A DNA stretch of 64,000 bases from Bacillota bacterium (GCA_023443745.1 JAEZTB010000002.1:124001-188000); one strand, 5' to 3'. Shown: positions 49,131 to 57,919, counted from the stretch's first letter. Numbers and translations: made by a program. Notes: generated by a model not told the origin, from the letters alone.

Positions 49131-49982
49131 TTAGTTAAGTTCGTTTATAGCAGTTACAATAGCCTTAGCCGGTGCTTCATCAATGATAACATAGTTGATA
49201 TTGCCGTTAAGCATATCCTGAACAGCTAGCGAGCCTGATTTATATCCTGTGCATTGAACCTTGTATCCGGTAAAGCCCCAATCTGCATCACCTTCAACAT
49301 AGAACTGGCCGGTTGTACCTGTCTGGACACCTATTTTTGTATCGCTGGCGAGCCCTGAAAGAACTGCCTCTATATCTGCTGCTGCTTTTGCATTGTCGAA
49401 CTTTGTCTCTGATGCCTTGACGATGATTTTCTGAGCTGCATCATAGTATTTGTCCGAGAACGTAACATATTCTTTTCTGTCTTCTTTTATAGTAAGACCG
49501 GCCATGGCGATATCGGCTTTGCCCTGACCAACTGAAAGACATACCGCATCAAAGTCCATATTATTGATTACGAGATCTTTGTTGAGATGCTTGGCAAGAA
49601 GCGCTGCGATTTCCATATCAATACCGTAGTATTTATCACCTTTGGTAAATTCAAAAGGTTCGAAGCCTGCGTTTGTAGCAACAACAAGCTGATCCTTGGA
49701 GTTGTCTAGCGCAGCAGACGTAACAGCCTCAGGTGTCCCGTCTCCAAAGTATTTGTTTAAGATTTTCTCAAATGTACCGTCTGATTTAATCTTAGCTATG
49801 AAATCATTTACCTCTTTTAGAAGCTCAGGTTGGTTTTTATCAACACCGAATGCATATTCCTCTTGAGTCAGAGGGATGTCGATAACCTTAACACTCGCAC
49901 TTTTACCTGACCCGCAGCCTGCAAGCGTAAAGACGCAAAGCATTGTTATTGCAATGATTAATACGATATTTTTTTTCATCAT
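49131..49982 (-). CDS. amino-acid-binding lipoprotein with circularly permuted SBP_bac_3 fold
   Basis: A 283-residue lipoprotein (VLIIAITMLCVFTLAGC, Cys at LAGC). After it come residues (IPLTQEEYAFGVDKNQPELLKEV, then GTFEKILNKYFGDG) that normally form the C-terminus of SBP_bac_3 proteins. The standard N-terminal start (QLVVATNAGFEPFEFTKGDKYYGID) only appears near residue 95, and the protein ends at VIIDEAPAKAIV, where canonical members would continue into the segment found here at the front. So the order is permuted, not simply extended. AAGGAG precedes the ATG. It is the first gene of the importer operon and should bind a polar amino acid. Confidence 0.88.
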   Translation of the reverse strand: MMKKNIVLIIAITMLCVFTLAGCGSGKSASVKVIDIPLTQEEYAFGVDKNQPELLKEVNDFIAKIKSDGTFEKILNKYFGDGTPEAVTSAALDNSKDQLVVATNAGFEPFEFTKGDKYYGIDMEIAALLAKHLNKDLVINNMDFDAVCLSVGQGKADIAMAGLTIKEDRKEYVTFSDKYYDAAQKIIVKASETKFDNAKAAADIEAVLSGLASDTKIGVQTGTTGQFYVEGDADWGFTGYKVQCTGYKSGSLAVQDMLNGNINYVIIDEAPAKAIVTAINELN

Positions 49983-50274
49983 CAGCTTCTCCTTAAAAAA
50001 TTTCTTGAATACTTATACACTGTATGCGTGTTTTGCATAAATATACATTATCGTATTCATAGACGTTTGTCAACAAAAAAAACACCCATAATGGACTTGT
50101 TTAAAGTCTTTTTTCACTCTTGCAAATTGCCGTTCGCCATTAATCAGCTGCAGGTTATTCCTCCCAGATTGTATAAACCTGCATGAATGGACCTAATAAC
50201 TGTTAACAGTATAGCACTGATGATGCAACGCTCATATGATATTGTATATTGTTTATATTTCAAAGGGAGCCATT

Positions 50275-51000
50275 ATGTTCAACAATGATTTATCGGCAAA
50301 AATGAACCCTCCTAATATTGTCTCTTTTGGCAGAGCGGATGTAACCGGTGATAGAATCCCTGATAATGTCTATTTAACCGGTATAAGAACTCCAGGCAGC
50401 CCCTTTATACAAAATATCACCCTGGTAATTCAAGACGGCCTGACAGGCAGGTTTACCGCTATACCCCTTAAAGAAAATGCAGGCTATAATCCCACCTTGT
50501 TTTTGGGGGATTTTACCGGAGACGGTGTTTCAGATATTTTAATCAGCATCGATTCAGGCGGCAGCGGCGGAATAATGTACCACTACATCTATTCGTTTAT
50601 CAACAATAATGCCCGTTTACTGTTTGACTTTGAAGTATATAACGCAGAATTCCAATATGTTGTGACTTATAAAGACAATTACCTGGTTGAGGTTATCAGC
50701 CAGCCAAACAATGTAAAATACCTGATTGATATATCCTATAAGGGTTCTGATTATTTAAATGAAATATATGATGAGAACGGTAAGCTGAAGCAGCCCATTA
50801 CCGGATTTGTTAACCCGCTGAGTGGCTTATATCCGGTTGATTTTAATTATGATGGTGTATTTGAACTGCTGGCGTATCAAAAAATAGCCGGAAGATATAA
50901 TGCCGATGGCTTAGGCTATGTATTGAATACCTTAAGATGGGATAATAACAGGTTCGTCCTTGAGAATCAGAATGTTGCCATTTGGGGATCGCAAATGTGA
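50275..51000 (+). CDS. FG-GAP/VCBS-like beta-propeller-type protein without signal peptide
   Basis: A 241-residue protein from the ATG at 50275 (AAAGGGAG 5 nt upstream; a longer frame from 50236 lacks a site). Three repeats with calcium-loop-like acidic turns are seen: DVTGDRIPDNVYLTG, DFTGDGVSDILISI and DFNYDGVFELLAY. No signal peptide or membrane segment. Related clostridial and Bacillus proteins are known mainly as hypothetical or spore-associated; its role here is unknown. It stands alone, with a hairpin right after the stop. Confidence 0.75.
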   Translation: MFNNDLSAKMNPPNIVSFGRADVTGDRIPDNVYLTGIRTPGSPFIQNITLVIQDGLTGRFTAIPLKENAGYNPTLFLGDFTGDGVSDILISIDSGGSGGIMYHYIYSFINNNARLLFDFEVYNAEFQYVVTYKDNYLVEVISQPNNVKYLIDISYKGSDYLNEIYDENGKLKQPITGFVNPLSGLYPVDFNYDGVFELLAYQKIAGRYNADGLGYVLNTLRWDNNRFVLENQNVAIWGSQM

Positions 51001-51050
51001 CGGGCTGACCTTCAATATACTTTGGCCTTAAGTACAGAAGGTTTAGCCCG
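51001..51050 (+). terminator. long hairpin after the FG-GAP-like gene
   Basis: CGGGCT-ACCTTC (51001-51013, one bulged base) pairs with GAAGGT-AGCCCG (51037-51050). Only TCCATTTTG follows, so it is a weak terminator or a message-protecting stem. Confidence 0.55.
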
Positions 51051-51101
51051 TCCATTTTGAAATTAGGAGTAATTTTTATACAAAGCGCTAGAACACCAAG
51101 A

Positions 51102-52004
51102 TTACTGAATATAGTCGCTACCGGATAAAATATCTCTTATTAACTCTGTAGGTATGACAAATTCAACAACTCCCATGTATCCGGGTGCAACCTCATATTT
51201 ATCAAAGGAGATTACCAGCTTATTTTCTGAGTTAATAAAGAAGTCCTGCTCCTTTGAAATTTTTTCAAACAGTCCCTCACTCATTTCCTGTTCTATTCCT
51301 TCAACGAAATAGAACATATCTGCATCGGCTTTATTCTGTTCGATCATCTGTTCTTTGATGATTTCGCTGATAATGTCAACATACCTGTTGTCTTTAAATA
51401 AGCTTGGTAAAGTAATCAAGATTTCGTTTTTCTTATCAATGGTATCATATTCCATTGTTGTTGATGAAGAGCCTACGGTATTTACTTCATAACGGGCTAT
51501 AGAGAATATGCGATCCGTATCGGTCTTTACCAGATAACCGCTATCAACACCTAAATGGCCTCCACCGTTTTTCTTTAAATCTTCCATGTCGACCACAAAT
51601 TGTTCGTATAGCTTTTTATTTTCTTCAAGATATTTTTCATTTAAGCTGTTTTTCAGGGTTTCATTGTCCAACCCTTCTATGGCAGGTACTTTTATATTCG
51701 CATTGTAGCCATCTTCGTTTACATGATATTCTCTGAACGTTAATATTTTTGCAATACTGCCTACAACCGGTACTTTTGCCAGCGCTGCTGCAAACACCGG
51801 GCTTGTATTAACACCTACAGTGAATACGGCTACCGCAGCAACGATTGAAGCTGCGGCTATTCTTAATCCTTTAAAACGACTTTTCCTTTTTATACGATTT
51901 ATCCCCATCTCTTTTAATGCTTTATGAACTACAAAATCTAATTCCGCAGGAATAGGCACATCCCTGTATTCCTTTTTAAGCTGGTCCAAATAATTATCTT
52001 TCAT
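51102..52004 (-). CDS. rsiV: RsiV-like anti-sigma factor
   Basis: A 300-residue membrane anti-sigma factor. A short cytoplasmic N-terminus with a typical start (DNYLDQLKKEYRDVPIPAELD) leads to one transmembrane span (about 48-67) and an extracellular domain with the RsiV/DUF3298 pattern (FSIARYEVNTVGSSSTTMEYDTID, ITLPSLFKD, YEVAPGYMGVVEFVIP). In Bacillus, RsiV binds lysozyme and is then cleaved to free SigV. It is 18 bp downstream of the sigma factor gene. The envelope gene oatA that accompanies the pair in Bacillus is not here. Confidence 0.85.
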   Translation of the reverse strand: MKDNYLDQLKKEYRDVPIPAELDFVVHKALKEMGINRIKRKSRFKGLRIAAASIVAAVAVFTVGVNTSPVFAAALAKVPVVGSIAKILTFREYHVNEDGYNANIKVPAIEGLDNETLKNSLNEKYLEENKKLYEQFVVDMEDLKKNGGGHLGVDSGYLVKTDTDRIFSIARYEVNTVGSSSTTMEYDTIDKKNEILITLPSLFKDNRYVDIISEIIKEQMIEQNKADADMFYFVEGIEQEMSEGLFEKISKEQDFFINSENKLVISFDKYEVAPGYMGVVEFVIPTELIRDILSGSDYIQ

Positions 52005-52022
52005 GGTTAATCCTCCTTGCCA

Positions 52023-52514
52023 TTAAGCACCTATTTTGACACGTAACATTTTCAGAGATTTGTACAAATGAGTTTTAACTGTGCTAACATTTTCGTTTAG
52101 TATTTCAGCAACTTCCTCTATTTTCAAATCTTCAAAATATCGTAATACTATTACATTTCGGTATTTCTCAGGCAAACTATCCAAGGCTCTTAGCAAGTCA
52201 ATATTCTGATAATTGTCAAATTCTCCCGAGTCATAATTTGATAGTATTTCTTCATCCACAATAACCAGCTTTTTTTGTTTCCGTATTAAATCCAGCGAAG
52301 TATTTACTACTATCCTGTAGAACCATGTTTTTATGTAATCGGGATTTTTCAGAGAATCCTTTGAAGAAATAGCTTTATAAATAGATTCTTGAACAACATC
52401 TAACGCATCATCAGCATTTTTGACATAACTAAATGCTAGTCTGTAAAAATTTTCTTTATGTCTGATAACGTAATCTGCTATTTGATCATCTAAATCACTT
52501 TTACCTATTCGCAC
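52023..52514 (-). CDS. sigV: ECF sigma factor, SigV-like
   Basis: A 163-residue ECF sigma factor. Region 2 is ENFYRLAFSYVKNADDALDVVQESIYKA, with KTWFYRIVVNTSLDLIRKQKK, and region 4 is LPEKYRNVIVLRYFEDLKIEEVAEILNENVSTVKTHLYKSLKMLR. Pairing with an RsiV-like anti-sigma identifies the SigV type, which answers lysozyme and envelope damage in Bacillus and Clostridioides. An ECF-like promoter (52568-52597) upstream suggests self-activation. Confidence 0.87.
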   Translation of the reverse strand: MRIGKSDLDDQIADYVIRHKENFYRLAFSYVKNADDALDVVQESIYKAISSKDSLKNPDYIKTWFYRIVVNTSLDLIRKQKKLVIVDEEILSNYDSGEFDNYQNIDLLRALDSLPEKYRNVIVLRYFEDLKIEEVAEILNENVSTVKTHLYKSLKMLRVKIGA

Positions 52515-52567
52515 GAATAACTCCTTTCTTTTGTACTGATACGTATCATTATTTATTACACTTTATA

Positions 52568-52597
52568 GACGCTGAAGCACTACTAAAAGTTTTAAAC
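52568..52597 (-). promoter_or_regulatory. candidate ECF (SigV) autoregulatory promoter
   Basis: On the minus strand TTTAAAAC is followed 17 bp later by CGTCTA, about 54 bp upstream of the sigV start. The AAAAC/CGTC pair at this spacing is the usual ECF promoter pattern. No other ECF-like site was noticed in the window. Confidence 0.55.
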
Positions 52598-52696
52598 CTC
52601 TCATTTATTTTAAACTATCTATGAGGCCCTTTAGCCAACAGGATATGGTCACCTTTCCTATTTTACCGCATAAGTCAAGATGTTTAGATCAATTTA

Positions 52697-52744
52697 TTGA
52701 CTACATGGTCTGTTTTGCATATAATAATTGCAGACTATGTGGTC
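52697..52744 (+). promoter_or_regulatory. sigma-A promoter bracketed by a TetR operator
   Basis: TTGACT (52697-52702), a 17-bp spacer, and TATAAT (52720-52725) form a near-perfect housekeeping promoter. GACTACATGGTCTG (52699-52712) and CAGACTATGTGGTC (52731-52744) match as an inverted repeat at 12 of 14 positions and flank the -10. A repressor bound here would block the promoter. Confidence 0.75.
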
Positions 52745-52767
52745 TATAATAGAAAAGAGGGATACTT

Positions 52768-53400
52768 ATGAAAAGGGAACAGAAAAATATTAGAAGTAAG
52801 AGCAAAATCTTTCAGTCTGCAATACATGAATTTGGCTCCAAAGATTACATGAGTGCTTCAATAAACAATATCTGTAATGACAACAATATATCAAAGGGCC
52901 TTATTTATCACTACTATGAAAGTAAAGATGAGCTCTTTTTGTTATGCGTAAAAGAATGCTTTGATCAATTGAGTGACTACTTAAATAGGAATTCCACTAT
53001 TCACCATAATGATGTTGAAAAAAGCATAGAAAGCTATTTTGTAGCCCGTTACGAGTTTTTTAATGTAAATGAAGAGTTCAGACAAATTTTTTGCGATGCC
53101 ATCTTACAAACCCCGGAACATCTAAGAAAACAAATTGCAGAACTAAAGGAAGGTTTTGATTCAGTAAACAAAAGATTTTTGGGAGAAATTCTGAAACAAC
53201 TGAATCTTAGAGAAAACATTTCTGCGGATGAAGCAATGGAATATTTTCTTGCATTCCAGGAATTTTTCAACAGCTACTTTCAAAAGAATAAATCGAGGGA
53301 CAACCATATGTCAGATATGATGAAAACGCACGAAATACAACTCCATAAAATATTTAACATTTTACTTTATGGTATAGCAAAACAGGAGGACAAGAAATGA
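52768..53400 (+). CDS. TetR-family repressor of the adjacent antiporter
   Basis: A 210-residue regulator. The helix-turn-helix is KIFQSAIHEFGSKDYMSASINNICNDNNISKGLIYHYYESKDELFL; the rest is helical. GAGGG lies 6 nt before the ATG. The stop overlaps the antiporter start by 4 bp (ATGA), and the palindrome around the promoter at 52697-52744 fits autoregulation of both genes. The inducer is unknown. Confidence 0.9.
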   Translation: MKREQKNIRSKSKIFQSAIHEFGSKDYMSASINNICNDNNISKGLIYHYYESKDELFLLCVKECFDQLSDYLNRNSTIHHNDVEKSIESYFVARYEFFNVNEEFRQIFCDAILQTPEHLRKQIAELKEGFDSVNKRFLGEILKQLNLRENISADEAMEYFLAFQEFFNSYFQKNKSRDNHMSDMMKTHEIQLHKIFNILLYGIAKQEDKK

Positions 53401-54626
53401 TTGCAGCAGATATTTTACGATTGGTAATTGTGATAATAATCGCGTTTTTGGTTGGAAAGCTGATGGCGAAAATTAAAATGCCGGCAATATTAGGATGGTT
53501 GATTACCGGCATGGTAATGGGTCCCCATGCCCTTGGGTTTCTTGGACAGTCCATAATGGAACAAAAGTGGTATGAATATGCCATGCACGTTTTCGAATGT
53601 TCGGTGGGACTTATGATAGGTACTGAACTGGTATGGAGTAAAATACGCAATTATGGAAAACAGCTCTTCATTACAACACTGACTCAATCTTTAGGAACAT
53701 TCTTTGTTGTATCCGCAGTGTTTGCAGTGATATTCTACTTCATGAACATTCCATTGTATCTTGCCGTTATTTTCGGGGGAATTGCTTTAGCCACCGCACC
53801 GGCACCTGCGCTGTCAATTGTCAATGAGTTCAAAACAGAGGGCCCGGTCACGAGGACACTCATTCCGATGGCGGCCCTTGATGATATGGTAGGTGTTGTA
53901 GTGTTCTTTTCAGTAATCGCAGTGGTTTCAGCCAATATATCCACACAGAAACTGCCTTTGTATCTGATATTGTTAGTTATAGCTTTGCCCATTGTCATTG
54001 GTATTGCGGCAGGGCTGCTGGCAGGGTTGGTTTTAAAAAAGGAGCAGAAGGCCGGTACGGCAGTGCTGCTTTTAGTTGGTGCGATACTTATGGCCTCGGG
54101 TATGGGCTTATTTTTCAACTACCTTGTTTTACCGAAACCCGCTTTAAACTTTATGATGATTGGAATGGCATTTTCAGCAACCTTTTCCAATATGGTGCCG
54201 GAAAAACGACTGGAAACCATCATGAATTCATTCAACCCCATATTAGGCTTCAGTCTGATCGCCGCTATTTTGAATCTTGGCGCTCCTTTGGATTACCACT
54301 TAATTTTAGGGGCAGGAATATTCACTTTGGCTTATATCCTGTCTAGAGCGGCAGGAAAAATCGGCGGAGCCTATTTTGGCGCAGCCATAACCAAATCGCC
54401 CCCTACTGTAAAGAAGTTTTTAGGGCTGACGCTGCTTCCTCATTCAGGTGTATCCCTTGTCTTTACTGGAATTGCAGTTTCTGTTTTAAGCATACCGGCA
54501 CCTGAGAATGCCAGAATCCTTCAGGGAACAATTGCGGCAGCAGCGATCATCAATGAAATCATTGCCGTTATCATAGCAAAGCAGGCCTTTAAGTGGGCGG
54601 GTGAATTGCATAGTTCTGCAACATAG
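53397..54626 (+). CDS. CPA2-type cation:proton antiporter (KefB/NapA-like)
   Basis: A 409-residue membrane protein with about 12 spans. The start (GKLMAKIKMPAILGWLITGMVMGP) and the Asp pair region (MAALDDMVGVVVFF) match CPA2 exchangers, which swap Na+ or K+ for H+. No C-terminal Trk/NAD-binding domain is present. It is translationally coupled to its TetR regulator, so expression probably responds to a small molecule. Ion choice is not visible in the sequence. Confidence 0.85.
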   Translation: MIAADILRLVIVIIIAFLVGKLMAKIKMPAILGWLITGMVMGPHALGFLGQSIMEQKWYEYAMHVFECSVGLMIGTELVWSKIRNYGKQLFITTLTQSLGTFFVVSAVFAVIFYFMNIPLYLAVIFGGIALATAPAPALSIVNEFKTEGPVTRTLIPMAALDDMVGVVVFFSVIAVVSANISTQKLPLYLILLVIALPIVIGIAAGLLAGLVLKKEQKAGTAVLLLVGAILMASGMGLFFNYLVLPKPALNFMMIGMAFSATFSNMVPEKRLETIMNSFNPILGFSLIAAILNLGAPLDYHLILGAGIFTLAYILSRAAGKIGGAYFGAAITKSPPTVKKFLGLTLLPHSGVSLVFTGIAVSVLSIPAPENARILQGTIAAAAIINEIIAVIIAKQAFKWAGELHSSAT

Positions 54627-54645
54627 GGGGGCTTCTGCCACCCTA
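54624..54645. terminator. intrinsic terminator between antiporter and LysR genes
   Basis: TAGGGGGGC and GCCACCCTA pair with one mismatch around a TTCT loop and are followed by TTTAATTTT on the plus strand. It starts at the antiporter stop codon and ends next to the LysR stop. Confidence 0.8.
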
Positions 54646-54646
54646 T

Positions 54647-55546
54647 TTAATTTTCCTGACTAAAGCAGAAGCTGATAAAGTATTTCATAGCTTCTGTGAG
54701 ATATTTATTCTTATGGTACACTAGTTTAAACCGCCGCTTGAAAAAAAGGCCGTTTATGCTCACGCTATGTAGTATACCAGACTCTATTTCCCTACAAACG
54801 GAGCGTTGTGAAATCACAGAAACGCCAAGCCCTTCAGCAACAGCCATTTTGATAGTATCCGCATTATTGCATGTCCAGGTCGATGTCCACACCAAATTAT
54901 TTTCAGACATGACATCCTCAAATGTCTTACGGGTTCCGCTCCCCACTTCACGTAAAATAAAGTTTTCCTTTTCGAGTTCAAGTGGTTCAACAGAAAACCG
55001 TTCTGAAAAATGATGATTTTTTCCGCAGATTAATACCAGCGTATCCTCTGCAAAGGGTTTACTTATGATATCGGACATTGTAATCTCGCCTTCCACAAGT
55101 CCCAAATCAAGCCTATCACTCAGAATGAGCTTTTCGATCTGTGTTGTATTATCTTCTGTTACTTCCACAGATAATCCGGGATTTTCATTATTCATAGCTG
55201 CTATCAGCTTTGGTAAAATACTCGCTCCAATTGTGACACTCGCACCAATTCGGATTACGCCATTTTGGTTTAAAGCCCGCATTTCGCTTTCAGCATCCTT
55301 GCTCATTCGAATGATATGCCTGGCATAGCCCAAAAGCTTTTCGCCCGCCTGCGTAAGATATAATTTTCTGGATAACCGCTCGAAAAGCCGAACTTCATAA
55401 TGACCTTCAAGTTCAGATATTGCCTGGCTGACAGCAGACTGAGATATAAAAAGACTGTTTGCTGCTGCAGTCATATTCATTGCATCACAAACAGCTACAA
55501 ATATTTGAAAATGCCTTAATGTCAAAACGGCTTCCCCCTTATACAT
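54647..55546 (-). CDS. LysR-family regulator (YeiE-like)
   Basis: About 299 residues. The N-terminal winged helix-turn-helix is FQIFVAVCDAMNMTAAANSLFISQSAVSQAISELEGHYEVRLFERLSRK, and the rest is the substrate-binding domain (VIRIGASVTIGASILPKLIAAM). Start options are the ATG at 55546 and a TTG at 55525 with GGGGGAA upstream. It is divergent from the YeiH-family gene 90 bp away, an arrangement known for YeiE/YeiH, so it most likely controls it. Confidence 0.9.
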   Translation of the reverse strand: MYKGEAVLTLRHFQIFVAVCDAMNMTAAANSLFISQSAVSQAISELEGHYEVRLFERLSRKLYLTQAGEKLLGYARHIIRMSKDAESEMRALNQNGVIRIGASVTIGASILPKLIAAMNNENPGLSVEVTEDNTTQIEKLILSDRLDLGLVEGEITMSDIISKPFAEDTLVLICGKNHHFSERFSVEPLELEKENFILREVGSGTRKTFEDVMSENNLVWTSTWTCNNADTIKMAVAEGLGVSVISQRSVCREIESGILHSVSINGLFFKRRFKLVYHKNKYLTEAMKYFISFCFSQEN

Positions 55547-55634
55547 AAGCAATACCTTATTATTATAATTAAATATTAATATTTTACTTATGTATCGTCA
55601 AGGTATATTCTAATCTAACAGAAGGAGTGATCAC

Positions 55635-56627
55635 GTGAAAAAAATACTTGATAAGCTGCCCGGAATTGTACTTACTGCAATTATAGCCATTCCAGCGTGG
55701 CTGCTTGGGGATATATTCCCCATTATCGGAAGCCCGGTACTTGGTATCCTGTTTGGTATGATTCTTGCTTTTTGGAAGAGACCCGCCCTGGTTGAGAGCG
55801 GAATAACATACACTTCCCGAAAGCTCCTGCAATATTCCATTATATTGCTAGGCTTTAATATGAACCTATTCAATGTTTTCAAGGTAGGCAGCCAAACGAT
55901 TATTCTCATGGTCTTTACGCTTACCGCAACTTTTCTCACTGCCTTTATAGCCGGAAAACTTTTGAAGGTGGAAAAAAACACAAACATCTTAATCGGTGTT
56001 GGTACAGCCATCTGCGGCGGTTCGGCGATTGCTGCTGCAGCACCTGTCATCCAAGCCGATGATGAGGATGTGGCTCGCTCCATTTCTACAATCTTTCTTT
56101 TCAATGTATTGGCGGCCTTTTTATTCCCGCTTTTTGGTCATACCTTACATATGACAGACCACAATTTCGGTCTGTGGGCGGGTACAGCAATAAACGACAC
56201 TTCCTCTGTGGTTGCCGCAGGATATACATTCAGCAACGCAGCAGGAAATCTCGCAGTAATCGTAAAGCTGACAAGGTCCTTGATGATTGTACCTGTCACA
56301 CTTGTGCTTGCCTTCTATACGTCCAGGAAGAAAGCACAACAAAGTGAGTCCAAATACAAACTATCAAAAATATTCCCTTGGTTTGTTTTATTTTTTGTAG
56401 CGGTTACAATCATCAACACCTTTTTGCCGATGCCTGAAGGAACAGGAAGCTTCTTATCAGGAATCGGAAAATTTATGATTGTTATGGCTATGGCGTCCAT
56501 TGGTTTAAACACGAATATTGTTAAGCTCATAAAAAACGGGTGGAAGCCGATCTTGCTTGGTTTAAGCTGCTGGGCTGTTTTATCCATTACTTCACTTATT
56601 GTGCAATATACGTTACTAAAGATATAG
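55635..56627 (+). CDS. yeiH: YeiH-family putative sulfate/sulfonate exporter (UPF0324)
   Basis: A 330-residue membrane protein with about ten spans. The family signatures GVGTAICGGSAIAAAAPVIQ and LWAGTAINDTSSVVAAGY are present. The GTG at 55635 has GGAGTGATCAC upstream. Members are thought to export sulfur anions, and a LysR neighbour is common. Direct function is not proven. Confidence 0.88.
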   Translation: MKKILDKLPGIVLTAIIAIPAWLLGDIFPIIGSPVLGILFGMILAFWKRPALVESGITYTSRKLLQYSIILLGFNMNLFNVFKVGSQTIILMVFTLTATFLTAFIAGKLLKVEKNTNILIGVGTAICGGSAIAAAAPVIQADDEDVARSISTIFLFNVLAAFLFPLFGHTLHMTDHNFGLWAGTAINDTSSVVAAGYTFSNAAGNLAVIVKLTRSLMIVPVTLVLAFYTSRKKAQQSESKYKLSKIFPWFVLFFVAVTIINTFLPMPEGTGSFLSGIGKFMIVMAMASIGLNTNIVKLIKNGWKPILLGLSCWAVLSITSLIVQYTLLKI

Positions 56628-56641
56628 GAGCGACAAATTGG

Positions 56642-56663
56642 GGTTTGGGTGTTAACCCAAACC
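56642..56663. terminator. terminator shared by YeiH and methyltransferase genes
   Basis: GGTTTGGGT and AACCCAAACC form a 9-bp stem with a short loop. It is followed by TTTCT on the plus strand, and overlaps the last codons of the methyltransferase on the minus strand. Confidence 0.7.
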
Positions 56664-57263
56664 TTTCTGACCAATAACAACGTACATGTCTTCATTGTCA
56701 ACAATGGAAATTGTTTTTAATGATGCGCAATCAAAGTATTCGGAGATTTGATCTGCTGGGGGAAGCCTATCGTTTTTCACGACTTCAGATGCTTCCCTGT
56801 GCAGATTGTTAATGGCATCCATGCTTTGAGAATGACATATTACAAACTTTCCACCCTTTTTTAAATAGATGCTCAGCTTTTCAATTGCAGCTTTTTTATC
56901 GGGAAAATGAGGAAACATTGAGTAACACATAATACAATCAAATAAATCATACGGTAATTTCATGTTCAAAACATCCGCCGCAATAAATCGAACATTTTCA
57001 AAAGAGAATTTTATGCTTGCAATTTCAATCATCTTTTCTGCTTCGTCAACAGCTGTAATCGTGCCTGAAGCCCCAACATAAGCGTGTAGAAAAGGTATCA
57101 TGACGCCTGTGCCCGTCCCTACATCCAGCACATTACTCCCTTCGTCAAGCCCCACCAAATCTAAGATACTTTTGATTTTTTCTTCATCATGGTTTACTGT
57201 GCTGTCCCATTTTTCAGCCATGGAGTTGAAAAATTCCCTGTTATTCAACTTGATAGACCTCAT
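56652..57263 (-). CDS. class I SAM-dependent methyltransferase
   Basis: A 203-residue Rossmann-like methyltransferase. Motif I is NVLDVGTGTGVMIPFL, followed by AVDEAEKMIEIA and FIAADVLNMKLPYDLFDCIM, ending with a helix-beta tail. The start overlaps the S-component gene by 23 bp; a second ATG at 57221 is possible. It could act on a small molecule related to the vitamin or cofactor taken up by the S component, or be unrelated; the overlap argues for a link. Confidence 0.85.
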   Translation of the reverse strand: MRSIKLNNREFFNSMAEKWDSTVNHDEEKIKSILDLVGLDEGSNVLDVGTGTGVMIPFLHAYVGASGTITAVDEAEKMIEIASIKFSFENVRFIAADVLNMKLPYDLFDCIMCYSMFPHFPDKKAAIEKLSIYLKKGGKFVICHSQSMDAINNLHREASEVVKNDRLPPADQISEYFDCASLKTISIVDNEDMYVVIGQKGLG

Positions 57264-57786
57264 TTCTTATAATATTTGTTTTCTTTAATAATATAATGAC
57301 TGGTGGAATGAATACTAGCTGAATAATAATTCCAGGTATCCCTACCGTTACTGTTGATACTATGAAGGCCAATGGACCTGGAAGCTTGACTCCAAAAATC
57401 CCCACCATTCCCCATACAATAATGCCCGCTGCAATTCTTCCGGCTACCATGCTTATGATCAAAGAAAGATAGGTATTCAGCTTCAATTTTCTACTCATTA
57501 TATTTGCAACCGCTGCATATACTGTCAGCTCAATAGCCATATAAGGCAGGACAGGAAACATTGGTGGCATTCCTGTAAGAAAAGAGCTTAACAATGGGGT
57601 TAAGGCTCCTACAGCAACAGCGAAAGGCAAACTTAGTATAAACCCGGCAAGAAGCACTGGTATGTGCATCGGCAAAAAGCTCTTACCAAGCCCTTGGCCA
57701 AATAAGTGGAACACCATCGGAAAGACCAGCCCCATTGCAATAAAAAGACCCGACATTATCATTTCTCTTAAAGTACTTTTTTTCAT
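57241..57786 (-). CDS. ECF transporter S component (substrate unknown)
   Basis: A 181-residue membrane protein with six hydrophobic segments and the small, Gly/Pro-rich pattern of ECF substrate-capture proteins (LREMIMSGLFIAMGLVFPMVFH, then FLPMHIPVLLAGFIL). The ATG at 57786 has GAGGAG 8 nt upstream; the longer frame to 57882 has no site. The T and A components are not in this window. A structured leader with its own promoter lies upstream, as for many vitamin S components, but no known riboswitch was recognised. Confidence 0.85.
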   Translation of the reverse strand: MKKSTLREMIMSGLFIAMGLVFPMVFHLFGQGLGKSFLPMHIPVLLAGFILSLPFAVAVGALTPLLSSFLTGMPPMFPVLPYMAIELTVYAAVANIMSRKLKLNTYLSLIISMVAGRIAAGIIVWGMVGIFGVKLPGPLAFIVSTVTVGIPGIIIQLVFIPPVIILLKKTNIIRNEVYQVE

Positions 57787-57875
57787 TTTCAATCTCCTCT
57801 CAATTTTGAAAAATAGAGTTGCGAACCTTGGGCAGCGTACCACAAGCCCCGTCCTGAAAATAAAATTCAAAATAA

Positions 57876-57919
57876 AAACCACGAATAGAGCCGTTTCTTA
57901 CAGCATCCCTTCGTGGTTT
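57876..57919 (-). terminator. terminator-like hairpin in the leader of the S-component gene
   Basis: AAACCACGAA and TTCGTGGTTT are perfect 10-bp arms around a 24-nt loop. On the minus strand TTTTTATTTTG follows at once. It lies 134 nt after the cyclase stop but also about 90 nt before the S-component start, so it can be a terminator of the former or an attenuator of the latter. Confidence 0.75.
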
